The notes: generated by a model not told the origin, from the letters alone. A stretch of DNA of 64,000 nt from Ectothiorhodospira shaposhnikovii (GCF_022227765.1 NZ_JAJMLZ010000006.1:186001-250000), one strand, 5' to 3'. Shown: positions 26,935 to 37,000, numbered from the stretch's first letter. A program made the numbers and translations.

Positions 26935-27867
26935 TCACATCTCCCGTCCGAAGGCGTCCTTGAACCGGGCCTTGATGTCTTCAAGGCTCGGACGATGGTT
27001 CTGCGGTCCGGTGTGTTCGATCTTGATGGCGCCCATCACCGCCGCCACCCGACCCGTGGTTTCCCAGTCCAGGCCATTCATCAATCCCCACAGCAGGCCG
27101 GCCCGGTAGGCATCGCCACACCCGGTGGGATCCTTGATCCGGGCGATGGGCGCGGCCGGGATGCGCAGGGTCTTGCCGCCGGTGTAGATCACCGAGCCTT
27201 CCCCGCCCTTGGTGATGATCAGGGCCTCCACCTGGGCCGCCAGCTCCTCGGGGTTCCAGCCGGTGCGCTCACTCATCAGCTGGGCCTCGTAGTCGTTCAG
27301 GGTCACGTAGGTAGCCTGTTTGACGAACCGGCGCAGATCCACCCCGTCGAACATGGGCATGCCCTGGCCCGGATCGAAAATGAAGGGAATGCCGGCTTCG
27401 GCAAACTGTTCCGCATGCTGGATCATGCCGTCCCGGCCGTCGGGAGAGACGATACCCAGGGTGACGCCCTCGGCGTCGCTGACCTTGTTGAGGTGAGCGT
27501 CATTCATGGCGCCGGGGTGAAAGGCGGTGATCTGATTGTCGTCCTGGTCGGTGGTGATGAAGGCCTGGCCGGTGTAGTGTTCGGGAATCATGCGGATGTG
27601 CCGGCGGGAGATGTCGCATTCATCCATCCACTGGGCGTAGGGCTCGAAATCCGCGCCCACCGTCGCCATGGGCAGGGGATCACCCCCCAGCAGTTTGAGG
27701 TTGTAGGCAATGTTGCCCGCGCAGCCGCCGAACTCCCGGCGCATGTCCGGTACCAGGAAGGAGACGTTGATCATGTGCACCTTGTCCGGGAGGATGTGGT
27801 TCTTGAACCGGTCGGGGAAGACCATGATGGTGTCAAATGCATAGGAACCGCAGATCAAGGCAGACAT
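26935..27867 (-). CDS. PfkB-family carbohydrate/nucleoside kinase (adenosine-kinase-like)
   Basis: The 310-residue ribokinase-fold protein begins MSALICGSYAFDTIMVFPDRF. It contains the glycine-rich substrate lid REFGGCAGNIAYNLKLLGGDP and the C-terminal signature KDPTGCGDAYRAGLLWGL with the catalytic aspartate. Family members of this length near HlyIII genes are annotated as adenosine or sugar kinases; the substrate is not determined by sequence. The ATG at 27867 has GAGGAG seven bases upstream. The longer open frame beginning at 28038 lacks homology in its first 57 codons. It is convergent with the second mgtE. Confidence 0.88.
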   Translation of the reverse strand: MSALICGSYAFDTIMVFPDRFKNHILPDKVHMINVSFLVPDMRREFGGCAGNIAYNLKLLGGDPLPMATVGADFEPYAQWMDECDISRRHIRMIPEHYTGQAFITTDQDDNQITAFHPGAMNDAHLNKVSDAEGVTLGIVSPDGRDGMIQHAEQFAEAGIPFIFDPGQGMPMFDGVDLRRFVKQATYVTLNDYEAQLMSERTGWNPEELAAQVEALIITKGGEGSVIYTGGKTLRIPAAPIARIKDPTGCGDAYRAGLLWGLMNGLDWETTGRVAAVMGAIKIEHTGPQNHRPSLEDIKARFKDAFGREM

Positions 27868-28064
27868 TGGAACTCCTCTGGATGACGGGGGGTGAACGGG
27901 GATGAATCCCTGTCCGGATGGGCTGACATGATAGTGATCCGGACCGGTGATTGCGAACCTCCACGGATCTGATGGTCTGAAATGAGATTCGTTTGATCGA
28001 AAGATTGCCGATTTCCTGCTAAAAGAATAGCTCTGCAACCATCAAGACACGGGGTATCGTTGTC

Positions 28065-28742
28065 ATGACCAGTACAGCGTGTGCAGTGGCGGGCCGTGAC
28101 CGCCATCAGTCTCTGGGCGAGGAGATCGCCAACAGTATCAGCCACGGGGTGGCCCTGGCGGCGGCGTTGGTGGGCATGCCGTTTCTACTGATGGAAGCGG
28201 TGCGCATCGGCAGTCCGGGATTTATTGTCGGCGTCAGCATCTTTTCCGCCACCATGGCATTGCTGTATCTGGCCTCCACCCTCTATCACGCCTTGCCCCA
28301 GGGGCAGGGCAAGCGGGTGTTCAAGATCCTGGACCATTCGGCCATCTATCTGCTGATTGCCGGGACCTACACACCCTTCACCCTGGGTGTGCTTAGTGGT
28401 CCCTGGGGCTGGACCCTGTTCGGTCTGGTGTGGGGGTTGGCGGCCCTGGGGGTGTTTCTCAAGTCCCTCAATGGCCTGTCTCACCCCGTCCTGTCCACCG
28501 GGCTGTACCTGCTCATGGGCTGGCTGGTGCTGATCGCCATCGTGCCGCTCTATCAGTTGATGGCGCCGGCGGGGCTGATCTGGCTGGTGGCCGGCGGCCT
28601 GGCCTATACCGGCGGTGTGGTGTTCTATGCCCTGGACCATCGTCTGCCCTACGGGCATTTCATCTGGCATCTGTTCGTGGTGGCCGGGACGGTCTGCCAC
28701 TACTTTGCCGTGCTCTGGTATGGGGCCGGGGTTGCCGCCTGA
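28065..28742 (+). CDS. Hemolysin III (PAQR/YqfA-like) membrane protein
   Basis: The 225 residues contain seven hydrophobic segments and the conserved polar residues of the HlyIII/PAQR superfamily. EEIANSISHGVALAAA comes at the start, STLYHALP follows, and DHSAIYLLIAGTYTPF and HFIWHLFVVAGTVCHYF come later. The histidines in SxxxH, DHS and HxxxH are predicted metal ligands, as in adiponectin-receptor-like hydrolases. Despite the name, a haemolytic role is unlikely; the bacterial function is unknown. The upstream 197-base gap to the divergent pfkB gene contains an AT-rich patch (27990-28030) that could hold promoters. Confidence 0.9.
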   Translation: MTSTACAVAGRDRHQSLGEEIANSISHGVALAAALVGMPFLLMEAVRIGSPGFIVGVSIFSATMALLYLASTLYHALPQGQGKRVFKILDHSAIYLLIAGTYTPFTLGVLSGPWGWTLFGLVWGLAALGVFLKSLNGLSHPVLSTGLYLLMGWLVLIAIVPLYQLMAPAGLIWLVAGGLAYTGGVVFYALDHRLPYGHFIWHLFVVAGTVCHYFAVLWYGAGVAA

Positions 28743-28758
28743 GCCTTGTGGGGGGCGG

Positions 28759-29796
28759 TCAGTGTGGGCAGCGAAGGTCCGTGGCCGGTGACGGGGCGCA
28801 TTCCCCGGAGGGCGCGGGGTGGGGCCGTGCCACCGTGTCCCGGGTCCGCCGGTAGAGTGGCTCACCGGGTGCCAGTCGCAGGGCGCATGCCGCGGCCTCC
28901 TGGGCCGCCGGCCCGCAACCGAGGGCATGCAGCACGTGGGCCAGGTTGTTCCAGCCCGCGTGGGAGGTCGGATCGCGGGTGACAAGTGCCCTCAGGGCCC
29001 GTTCCGCGCCCTCCAGATCCCCCTGGGCATAGCGGGCATTGCCCAAGCCGATCCAGCCCACCGGATGTTCGGGCCAGGCCCGGGTGGCGGTGAGATAGGC
29101 CCCGGCGGCGGCTTCCAGTCGGCCGGTACGCTCCAGGTCATTCGCGGCCCGCAGCCAGCTCAGTGGCGTGGCGGTGGCGGGAAGCCGATCCGGTGGCTGA
29201 GCCAGAAAGGCCCAGTATCCGGCGCGGCGCCAGGTGCGCTCGAAGCGGCGCAGGGTATTCACATGGCGTTCGATGGTGCCCGAGCGCAGTATCACGATGC
29301 CCTCGTCCAGGTCGTAACCGATGACCACGGCATAGTGCCAGTAGGGCGCCAGGTTCAGTCCCAGATTCTGAAACACCACCACCGGATGCCCGGCCGCCAG
29401 CTCCCGTAGCAGGGCATCCATGCGGGGCGGCAGCGGCCATGCCACCAGCTCCCTGGCCCGTGTGGCCGCCAGCATCTCAGTCTGCAGGCTGCCCTGGCGT
29501 GCGGGCAGATAGATCTCGCTCACCAGCGCTTGCGGCGTGATCTCGATGCCCTGGACATTGAGCACCGTGGCCAGGGCGGCGGGACCGCACTGATAGAGAT
29601 CCTGGGGATGAAACGGGGTATCTTCCAGCTCCACCTGCCGGGGCAGGTCGCCGGGTGGATCGCCGAGCAGGGCGGGGGCCTGCAACCGGGTGGCACAACC
29701 CGAGAGCAGCAGGCCGGTCAGGATGATCAGCAGGGCCACGGGGAGCACCCAAGCCCCCCCGTGGCTCCGGCACGGATGGCCGGTGGCGGGAATCAA
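28759..29796 (-). CDS. PA2778-family C39-like cysteine peptidase with TPR domain, lipoprotein
   Basis: The 345 residues start with a basic segment, a hydrophobic stretch and a lipobox LLSGC near residue 34. A C39-like peptidase domain follows (about 55-200) with the nucleophile cysteine in YQCGPAALATVLN and the histidine in APYWHYAVVIGYDLDEG. The C-terminus (about 205-320) consists of TPR repeats, such as GRLEAAAGAYLTATRAWPEH and ARYAQGDLEGAERALRALV. This fits the PA2778 family. Its partner, a PA2779-type protein, overlaps it by 4 bases. Substrate and pathway are unknown; location is probably periplasmic at a membrane surface. Confidence 0.85.
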   Translation of the reverse strand: MIPATGHPCRSHGGAWVLPVALLIILTGLLLSGCATRLQAPALLGDPPGDLPRQVELEDTPFHPQDLYQCGPAALATVLNVQGIEITPQALVSEIYLPARQGSLQTEMLAATRARELVAWPLPPRMDALLRELAAGHPVVVFQNLGLNLAPYWHYAVVIGYDLDEGIVILRSGTIERHVNTLRRFERTWRRAGYWAFLAQPPDRLPATATPLSWLRAANDLERTGRLEAAAGAYLTATRAWPEHPVGWIGLGNARYAQGDLEGAERALRALVTRDPTSHAGWNNLAHVLHALGCGPAAQEAAACALRLAPGEPLYRRTRDTVARPHPAPSGECAPSPATDLRCPH

Positions 29797-30191
29797 TTCA
29801 CCGGGCGGACGAAGGGGAACACGTCCGTGGCGCCGATGGCATCGGTGATGATGAAGACGATGAAAATGAGCACCACCACGCCCAGGACGCTGGCGGCCCC
29901 GGCCGGCAGTTCCTCCAGTCGCTCATTGAGCTGGCGTACCTCCTCGTCGGTCATGCGGGCGATGCGCTCGGCGGCTTCTTCGTTGCTGACTCCCAGGCGC
30001 GCCAGTTGCTGTTGTACATCCGCCCGTTCCAGGCTGGAGAGCAGTTGCGCCCGGTCCACCAGTCCCTGTTCCGTCTGGATCAGACGATCGGTTCCCACCA
30101 TGCCGGCATGAAGGGGGCTGGTGACGGCGGCCAGCAGCGACAAGATGCACAGCAGGGTCAGCAGGCGTCTGATCAGGGGGTGTCGGGTCAT
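29793..30191 (-). CDS. PA2779-family small membrane protein
   Basis: The 132-residue product has an N-terminal signal or anchor (residues 8-28, ending near SPLHAG). A helical periplasmic part follows, including VDRAQLLSSLERADVQQQLA and MTDEEVRQLNERLEELPAGA. A C-terminal membrane segment comes next (about 98-120, VLGVVVLIFIVFIITDAIG). The short tail is ATDVFPFVRPVN. This is the PA2779 family layout. The start is the ATG at 30191 with GAGG eight bases upstream; an upstream extension is not homologous. It overlaps the PA2778-type peptidase gene by 4 bases, and the two are constant neighbours in other genomes. Function unknown. Confidence 0.85.
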   Translation of the reverse strand: MTRHPLIRRLLTLLCILSLLAAVTSPLHAGMVGTDRLIQTEQGLVDRAQLLSSLERADVQQQLARLGVSNEEAAERIARMTDEEVRQLNERLEELPAGAASVLGVVVLIFIVFIITDAIGATDVFPFVRPVN

Positions 30192-30359
30192 GGAGAAGCC
30201 TCGTGGTGATGTGAATGTGGACACGATTTCATTGTCCTGCCCCCGCAACCGCCAGGTCAACCAGGGGAATGTTTCAGGTCGGGGCGAGGCGGTCGAGGCG
30301 CTGATGCGTTAATATGACAGGCTTCCCGGGCCTCGTGTCCGCCAGGGTCCCCTCACCCC

Positions 30360-32236
<1,877 letters not shown>

Positions 32237-32289
32237 ACTGTGCGGTCAAGCGCTGAACGCCATATATAACTACATGTGATTGAGTTTGA

Positions 32290-32556
<267 letters not shown>

Positions 32557-32575
32557 TCAAGCCGGAAGTTCCTTG

Positions 32576-32612
32576 ATACGACAAGGGGACCCCTCGGGTC
32601 CCCTTGTCGTAT
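32576..32612. terminator. Perfect 17-bp hairpin between convergent ferredoxin and mutM genes
   Basis: The 17 bases at 32576-32592 (starting ATACGACAAGG) pair without mismatch with 32596-32612 across a 3-base CTC loop. This is the longest perfect stem in the window. No T-run follows on either strand. It starts 19 bases after the ferredoxin stop, in the convergent gap before mutM, so a bidirectional 3'-end structure is the likely role. Confidence 0.6.
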
Positions 32613-32679
32613 CCGCGTCGTATCCACGCATCATCCTTGCCCTGTCATTGCCTTTTCTTCCCCGGGCGCCGGGGCGTGC

Positions 32680-33498
32680 TCAGCGCTCCTGACAGTGCGG
32701 GCAGTAGAACGTCGATCGCTGTCCCACCACCACCTGCCGAATTGCCGTGCCGCAACGCAGGCAGGGTAGCCCCGCCCGGCCATAGACCCGCAACTGCTGG
32801 CTGAAATAGCCGTGGCTGCCGTCCTCGTGCACGAAGTCCCTGAGCGTGGTGCCTCCCTGTTCAATGGATGCCGTCAGCACGGCACGGATCGCCTCCACCA
32901 GTCTGAAGGCCTCGGCCCGGGTGATCCGCCCCGCGGCCCGACGGGGACGGATGCCCGCCAGGAACAGGGATTCGGAGGCATAGATGTTGCCCACCCCCAC
33001 CACCACATGGCTGTCCATGATCAGGCTCTTGATGGCGGTTCGACGCCGGCGCGTTTGCCGGTGGAGGTAGTCGCCGTCAAACTGATCCCCCAGGGGTTCC
33101 GGCCCCAGTTCCGCCAGCAGGGGGTGGGGACCTTCCCGGGGATCGAAGCAGAGCAGCGCGCCGAAACGACGGGGGTCATGGAGGCGCAGGGTCTTGCCCG
33201 AGTCCAGCGCCAGATCCACATGGTCATGGAGACGGGGAGGGCTGTCATTCTCGACGATGCGAAGGCTGCCGGACATGCCCAGGTGCACGAGCAGGGTGAT
33301 GTCGCCGCAATCCAGCAGCAGGTACTTGCCGCGTCGGTCCACGCCGTGGATACGTCGCTCAAGGATCTGCCGTGGGAGACTGTCCGGTATCGGCCAGCGC
33401 AGGCGGGGCTGGCGCACGACCACTCCGGTGATCCGGCGACCGGTGAGGTGGGGCTCGATCCCGCGCCGGGTGGTTTCCACCTCCGGCAGTTCAGGCAT
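32680..33498 (-). CDS. mutM: Formamidopyrimidine-DNA glycosylase (Fpg/MutM)
   Basis: MutM removes 8-oxoguanine and formamidopyrimidines from DNA and nicks the abasic site. The 272 residues begin MPELPEVETTRRGIEPHL; after loss of Met the N-terminal proline is the catalytic nucleophile and E2 assists. VGVGNIYASESLFLAGIRP is the helix-two-turn-helix region. The C-terminal zinc finger is CLRCG...CPHCQ, followed by the short end ER. The start at 33498 is fixed by the need for Pro at position 2. Its first 8 bases overlap the end of the upstream chorismatase gene. The Nudix-ThiE gene at 6279 may serve the same oxidised-guanine defence. Confidence 0.97.
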   Translation of the reverse strand: MPELPEVETTRRGIEPHLTGRRITGVVVRQPRLRWPIPDSLPRQILERRIHGVDRRGKYLLLDCGDITLLVHLGMSGSLRIVENDSPPRLHDHVDLALDSGKTLRLHDPRRFGALLCFDPREGPHPLLAELGPEPLGDQFDGDYLHRQTRRRRTAIKSLIMDSHVVVGVGNIYASESLFLAGIRPRRAAGRITRAEAFRLVEAIRAVLTASIEQGGTTLRDFVHEDGSHGYFSQQLRVYGRAGLPCLRCGTAIRQVVVGQRSTFYCPHCQER

Positions 33499-34480
33499 AC
33501 AGGCCTTCGATCTCCACCAGCAGGTCATCCCGGCAAATGTCGCCGCGCAGGTAGACGGCCGGCGCTCGGTCGCCCAGGGTCGCCTCCAGGCGGGCCTTGA
33601 TGGCAGCGGTATCTTCCGCGTGGCGGACGTAGACCTTGAGCATGGACAGGTCGCCCGGGTCGCCGACCCGGTTGCTGATGTCCTCGCCGGCCGAGCGGAT
33701 CAGCGCGCGCAGGTTTTCGATGATCTCGTCCAGCTGGGTGAGGACATCCGTGTGCAGGGTCTCGTGACCGACGATGCTGGCGGTGCCGGAGATGTAAAGA
33801 TGGGCCCGGTCGGGCCAGCGCTTGAGGGTGGCGCGGGAGAAGGAGGGGCTTTTGGGCCCGTAGCGGCGCGGGTAATGGAAGGCGCTCACCTGGCGAGGGT
33901 TCTCGATCTGGACCCCTGGCTCGCGCCCCGCCAGGAAATAGACCAGTAGGCCCGGTGCCGTGGTGCCGATGGCGGTGGCCGCGGGCAGCTCCCCTTCCGT
34001 CAGCGGTACCCGTTCCAGGGCGCGGTGCCGTCCCAGGCAGAAGGCCTGGTAGCGATCCAGTCCTTCCGCTTCCTGATGCAGGTTCGGGAAGTAGTTCCAG
34101 ATCCGCAGCAGGTGGGGAAAGCCCCGGCCGCGGTGAAAGGCCAGCAGGCGGTCATAGGCATGCTCGGCGGCCTGGTTCATGTCGTGGTTGAAATCCGCTT
34201 CGTTCAGCAGGATCCACCCGAACAGGACCTTGTCGGTCCGGCTGTAGCCCACGCCGTCCTCGAAACCGGCGGCAACCGGTTCATCCGCCAGCCACAGCTC
34301 CGGTGGTACGGGCTCGACCAGGGGGGGGAGGGCCACGGTCAGTTCCATGGGGCGTGCGGGGTCCGCGCGGTTTTCCCGGCCGAAGCGGATCAGGGCAAGG
34401 CGGCAGGGGTCCTGCGGCGGAACTTGCGCTTCGTGCTGGAAACGAATGGTCAGGGGTCTGGAAAGGGGGTTTTGCGCCAT
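33491..34480 (-). CDS. FkbO/Hyg5/XanB2-family chorismatase
   Basis: The 329-residue protein matches the chorismatase family, which hydrolyses chorismate. FkbO-type gives a dihydroxycyclohexadiene acid; Hyg5 and XanB2 types give 3- and/or 4-hydroxybenzoate. Family marks are FGWILLNEADF, RIWNYFPNLHQEAEGLDRYQ, FCLGRHRALE, NPRQVSAFHYPRRYGPKSP, FSRATL and SGTASIVGHETLH. The C-terminus is RidA/YjgF-like (LKVYVRH ... LLVEIEGL), with a glutamate near the end that could be catalytic. In Xanthomonas, XanB2 supplies 4-hydroxybenzoate for ubiquinone and 3-hydroxybenzoate for aryl-polyene pigment. The product type here is not decided by sequence. It is probably co-transcribed with mutM (8-base overlap). 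Confidence 0.85.
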   Translation of the reverse strand: MAQNPLSRPLTIRFQHEAQVPPQDPCRLALIRFGRENRADPARPMELTVALPPLVEPVPPELWLADEPVAAGFEDGVGYSRTDKVLFGWILLNEADFNHDMNQAAEHAYDRLLAFHRGRGFPHLLRIWNYFPNLHQEAEGLDRYQAFCLGRHRALERVPLTEGELPAATAIGTTAPGLLVYFLAGREPGVQIENPRQVSAFHYPRRYGPKSPSFSRATLKRWPDRAHLYISGTASIVGHETLHTDVLTQLDEIIENLRALIRSAGEDISNRVGDPGDLSMLKVYVRHAEDTAAIKARLEATLGDRAPAVYLRGDICRDDLLVEIEGLYA

Positions 34481-34618
34481 GGAGCTATGTTATCGGATCA
34501 TCCGGCTTCGTCGTATCATGAATTCCATGAAAAGGCCCGCGCGGATACCCGGGGTGCTCGTGTCGACGCCGTCCGACACGATCCGGCGGGTGTGCGCATG
34601 AGGCCCTGGAACAGGCAA

Positions 34619-34649
34619 CTTGCAAGGCATCCGGGAACTTTACCATTTT
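34619..34649 (+). promoter_or_regulatory. Possible heat-shock (sigma-32-like) promoter of hsp20
   Basis: CTTGCAA (34619-34625) followed after 15 bases by TACCATTTT (34641-34649) resembles the sigma-32 pattern CTTGAA-(13-15)-CCCATNT. It lies about 125 bases before the hsp20 start. The 293-base gap from the chorismatase gene to hsp20 contains no gene. The match is partial, so this is tentative. Confidence 0.35.
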
Positions 34650-34773
34650 CGGCCCCGGGATGTGTTTCGGCGTGTGCCGTTATGGATGCAGCGGTCGTGA
34701 TTCTGTTCTAAAAGACACCACAAGCCCTGCTCCCGTCAGAGGAGAAGGCGAATCAACCGAGGAGGAGAAGGAC

Positions 34774-35289
34774 ATGTCCAGTCTGCGTCAGTTACGTCAG
34801 GGTATGAGTGAGGCCTGGGACAGTCTGCTGGAGGGGTGGCAACGGCTCTACGGTCGCGCCGCCGGTGCCATTACCCGCTTCAGTGTCGGGGAGCGCGGCA
34901 GTCGGGGAGGGGAGGCCGAAGATCGGGACGAGCATGAACTCATGGCCCGCAGCGTGGGCTGGGGGGTCATGGCCGCCGAGGTATTCGACGACGACGACAA
35001 GGTGGTGGTGCGCCTGGAGGCCCCGGGCATGGACAAGGCCGCCTTCGACATTCAGGTGATCGACGACCATTTGGTGATCCGCGGCGAGAAGAGCGTGCAG
35101 AAGGAGCATACCCACGGGCGCTACCACATCGCCGAGTGCGCCTACGGCCGTTTTGAACGGGCCATTCCCCTGCCTGGCCCGGTGGAAACGGATCAGGCCA
35201 GGGCTTCCTACGAGCATGGGGTGCTGCGCATCGAGCTGCCGCGCCTTTCGGTCCGGGTGGGGCGTCGTATCCCGGTGAACGTGGGGTAG
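34774..35289 (+). CDS. Hsp20/alpha-crystallin small heat-shock protein
   Basis: This ATP-independent holdase chaperone has 171 residues. A basic N-terminal arm (about 1-65) includes MSEAWDSLLEGWQRLYGRA. The alpha-crystallin domain spans about 68-160, from VFDDDDKVVVRLEAPGMDKAAF through RYHIAECAYGRFERAIPLPG to ASYEHGVLRIELPR. A C-terminal IPV (I-x-I/V) motif, used in oligomer contacts, is present. The ATG has GGAGGAG just upstream; a longer frame to 34660 has no family similarity. A 70-residue ORF follows 6 bases later. Confidence 0.93.
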   Translation: MSSLRQLRQGMSEAWDSLLEGWQRLYGRAAGAITRFSVGERGSRGGEAEDRDEHELMARSVGWGVMAAEVFDDDDKVVVRLEAPGMDKAAFDIQVIDDHLVIRGEKSVQKEHTHGRYHIAECAYGRFERAIPLPGPVETDQARASYEHGVLRIELPRLSVRVGRRIPVNVG

Positions 35290-35295
35290 GTCGCC

Positions 35296-35508
35296 TTGGA
35301 ACAGATTCCGGCCCCCATGGGGGAGGTGATCGAACTGCGGCAGGTGCTGCACGAGTCCGGTGTGCCCCTGTTGCGGGTCCTGATCAGGGACGGCGGGCGC
35401 TACACCCATCTGGACCTGGATCCGGCCACGGCGGATCGCTGGGGCCGTGTGATGCAGGTCTGGGCCCGGGAGGCGGTGGAGCGGTTGGGCGAGCGTCCGG
35501 AAGAATAG
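35296..35508 (+). CDS. Small conserved-looking protein of unknown function downstream of hsp20
   Basis: The 70-residue acidic ORF starts with TTG at 35296 (TAGGT element upstream) or ATG at 35317. It has no signal peptide or membrane segment. A compact pattern VIELRQVLHESGVPLLRVLI, then RYTHLDLDPATADRWGRVM and WAREAVERL, suggests a beta-hairpin followed by a helix. It lies 6 bases after hsp20 and probably shares its transcript. I do not recognise a named family with confidence. Base composition and codon use match the neighbours, which supports a real gene. Confidence 0.65.
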   Translation: MEQIPAPMGEVIELRQVLHESGVPLLRVLIRDGGRYTHLDLDPATADRWGRVMQVWAREAVERLGERPEE

Positions 35509-35512
35509 GAAA

Positions 35513-35545
35513 GTGCACGAGGCCCGACAGTCGGGCCTCGTGCAC
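35513..35545. terminator. Perfect 14-bp hairpin between convergent genes (small ORF and rpmG)
   Basis: GTGCACGAGGCCCG (35513-35526) pairs perfectly with CGGGCCTCGTGCAC (35532-35545) across a 5-base loop. It begins 4 bases after the plus-strand ORF and ends 44 bases before the end of rpmG on the minus strand. No T-run is present. It is probably a shared 3'-end structure. Confidence 0.6.
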
Positions 35546-35589
35546 AGGACCTCGCCGGGGCGAGGCCATCAGCCAGGTCGTGCCGGGTA

Positions 35590-35757
35590 CTACTTGATCT
35601 TGGCTTCCTTGTACATCACGTGCTGGCGCACGACGGGATCAAACTTCTTGATCTCCATCTTGTCGGGCATGTTGCGCTTGTTCTTGGTGGTGGTGTAGAA
35701 GTGGCCGGTTCCGGCGCTGGACACCAGGCGGATCTTTTCGCGAACACCTTTTGCCAT
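35590..35757 (-). CDS. rpmG: 50S ribosomal protein L33
   Basis: This gene encodes 55 residues: [20 protein letters not shown], then [20 protein letters not shown] and [15 protein letters not shown]. It is the cysteine-free (C-minus) form of L33, a small protein of the large ribosomal subunit near the E site, and it does not need zinc. It lies 12 bases downstream of rpmB, as in most gammaproteobacteria. AAGGAGA upstream of the ATG is a good ribosome site. Confidence 0.97.
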   Translation of the reverse strand: MAKGVREKIRLVSSAGTGHFYTTTKNKRNMPDKMEIKKFDPVVRQHVMYKEAKIK

Positions 35758-35769
35758 GGTTGCGTCTCC

Positions 35770-36006
35770 TTAGACCTTTTCGCCGCGGGCGCGCAGCTCG
35801 GCGAGGACCGCATCGATCCCCTTCTTGTCAATGATGCGCATGCCCTTGCTGCTGGTCCGGAGCTTGACGAAGCGATTTTCGCTCTCGACCCAGAAGCGGT
35901 GTTCATGCAGATTGGGAAGGAAGCGACGCTTGGTCTTGTTGTGGGCGTGGGATACGTTGAACCCAGACACTGGACGCTTACCCGTAATTTGACAGACTCG
36001 GGCCAT
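35770..36006 (-). CDS. rpmB: 50S ribosomal protein L28
   Basis: L28 has 78 residues beginning [24 protein letters not shown] (family signature) and ending [11 protein letters not shown]. It is the usual length of the gammaproteobacterial protein. Only one cysteine is present, so it is not the zinc-binding form. It is the first gene of the rpmB-rpmG operon, with a well-formed promoter upstream (36052-36080). Confidence 0.97.
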   Translation of the reverse strand: MARVCQITGKRPVSGFNVSHAHNKTKRRFLPNLHEHRFWVESENRFVKLRTSSKGMRIIDKKGIDAVLAELRARGEKV

Positions 36007-36051
36007 TGGATATTCTCCGGAAAAACCAGGCTGATTTGAATAAAGCCGGGA

Positions 36052-36080
36052 ACGATAGCAGAAGGGGGGGGAAGTCTCAA
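36052..36080 (-). promoter_or_regulatory. Sigma-70-type promoter of rpmB-rpmG
   Basis: On the minus strand TTGAGA (36075-36080, five of six consensus bases) is followed after 17 bases by TATCGT (36052-36057). The spacer contains a run of C. The elements end 45 bases before the rpmB start. Confidence 0.55.
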
Positions 36081-36120
36081 GCCTGAAGGCGGGTCCCTTC
36101 CCTGTGCCCCGGCATGCCTT

Positions 36121-36126
36121 TATAGT
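36121..36126 (+). promoter_or_regulatory. -10-like element just before folB
   Basis: TATAGT (five of six consensus bases) lies only 8 bases before the folB ATG, so transcription would start within 1-3 bases of the start codon. The -35 position at 17-base spacing reads TTCCCT, a weak match. No Shine-Dalgarno sequence is present, which fits a near-leaderless transcript. Confidence 0.35.
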
Positions 36127-36134
36127 CGCCTCCC

Positions 36135-36491
36135 ATGGATATCGTCTACATTCGCGACCTCAGGGTCAAAACCACGGTCGGCATCTTCGACTGGGAACAA
36201 AGCATCCAGCAGACCGTGCGTCTGGACCTGGAACTGGGCTGCGATATCCGCAAGGGCGCGCACAGTGACCACATCGAGGATGTGCTGAATTACAAGGAAG
36301 TGGCCAAGCGGGTGATCGAACTGGTGGAAGGCAATCAACGCCGGCTGGTGGAGGCCATGGCCGAGGATATCGCCGGGATGATCATGAGGGAATTTTCCGT
36401 GCCCTGGCTCCGGCTCACCCTGGGCAAGCCCGGGGCGGTGCGGGGGGCCTCGGAAGTGGGCGTCACCATCGAGCGGGGTGCGCGGAACTGA
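36135..36491 (+). CDS. folB: Dihydroneopterin aldolase
   Basis: FolB cleaves dihydroneopterin to 6-hydroxymethyl-dihydropterin in folate synthesis. The 118 residues begin [21 protein letters not shown]. They contain the acid-base segment [12 protein letters not shown], the [10 protein letters not shown] helix and the catalytic-lysine region [17 protein letters not shown]. The stop and the folK start share one base (TGATG), so FolB and FolK, which act in sequence, are translationally coupled. There is no ribosome site before the ATG. Confidence 0.96.
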   Translation: MDIVYIRDLRVKTTVGIFDWEQSIQQTVRLDLELGCDIRKGAHSDHIEDVLNYKEVAKRVIELVEGNQRRLVEAMAEDIAGMIMREFSVPWLRLTLGKPGAVRGASEVGVTIERGARN

Positions 36492-36982
36492 TGCGGCGTC
36501 GGGCTTACATCAGTATCGGTACCAATGTGGATCGAGAGCGCCATGTCAGGGCCGCGGTGGATGAACTCGGGACCGCCTTCGGCCCGGTGGACGTTTCTCC
36601 GGTGTATGAGACGGGGTCCGTCGGATTTGCCGGGCGTGCGTTCTATAACCTGGCGGCGGCGGTGGATACCCCATTGCCACCGGCGTCTCTGGTGGCCTGC
36701 TTCAAGGCCATCGAGGATCGGTATGGTCGTCAGCGGGGCGGAGATCCCTATTCGGACCGCACCCTGGATCTGGATCTTCTGCTGCTGGGGGACTGCATTC
36801 TGGAATCCGGGCGTCTGCACCTGCCCCGGCGGGAAATCACCCGCCATGCTTTCGTGCTCAGACCGTTGGCGGACCTGGCCCCTGATCTGGAGCACCCGAT
36901 ATTGAAGCAGACCATGGCGGTGCTCTGGGCCGGGTTCGATGATCCCGATCAGTGGCTAAGGCCGGTGGATTTTCCCTGGTAG
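36491..36982 (+). CDS. folK: 6-hydroxymethyl-7,8-dihydropterin pyrophosphokinase
   Basis: FolK transfers pyrophosphate from ATP to hydroxymethyl-dihydropterin, making the substrate of dihydropteroate synthase. The 163 residues have the start RRAYISIGTNVDRERHVRAA and SPVYETGSVGFAGRAFYNLA. The catalytic loop is DRYGRQRGGDPYSDRTLDLD, with the metal-binding DLD. The LHLPRREITRHAFVLRPLADL segment follows. It is coupled to folB and convergent with a pteridine reductase gene 18 bases away. Confidence 0.96.
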   Translation: MRRRAYISIGTNVDRERHVRAAVDELGTAFGPVDVSPVYETGSVGFAGRAFYNLAAAVDTPLPPASLVACFKAIEDRYGRQRGGDPYSDRTLDLDLLLLGDCILESGRLHLPRREITRHAFVLRPLADLAPDLEHPILKQTMAVLWAGFDDPDQWLRPVDFPW

Positions 36983-37000
36983 CCGCCACCCACCGGCGAC

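Noticed and set aside
34660-34773. Upstream extension of hsp20 starting MCFGVCRYGC
   Set aside because: No homology, and the ATG at 34774 has an excellent ribosome site.
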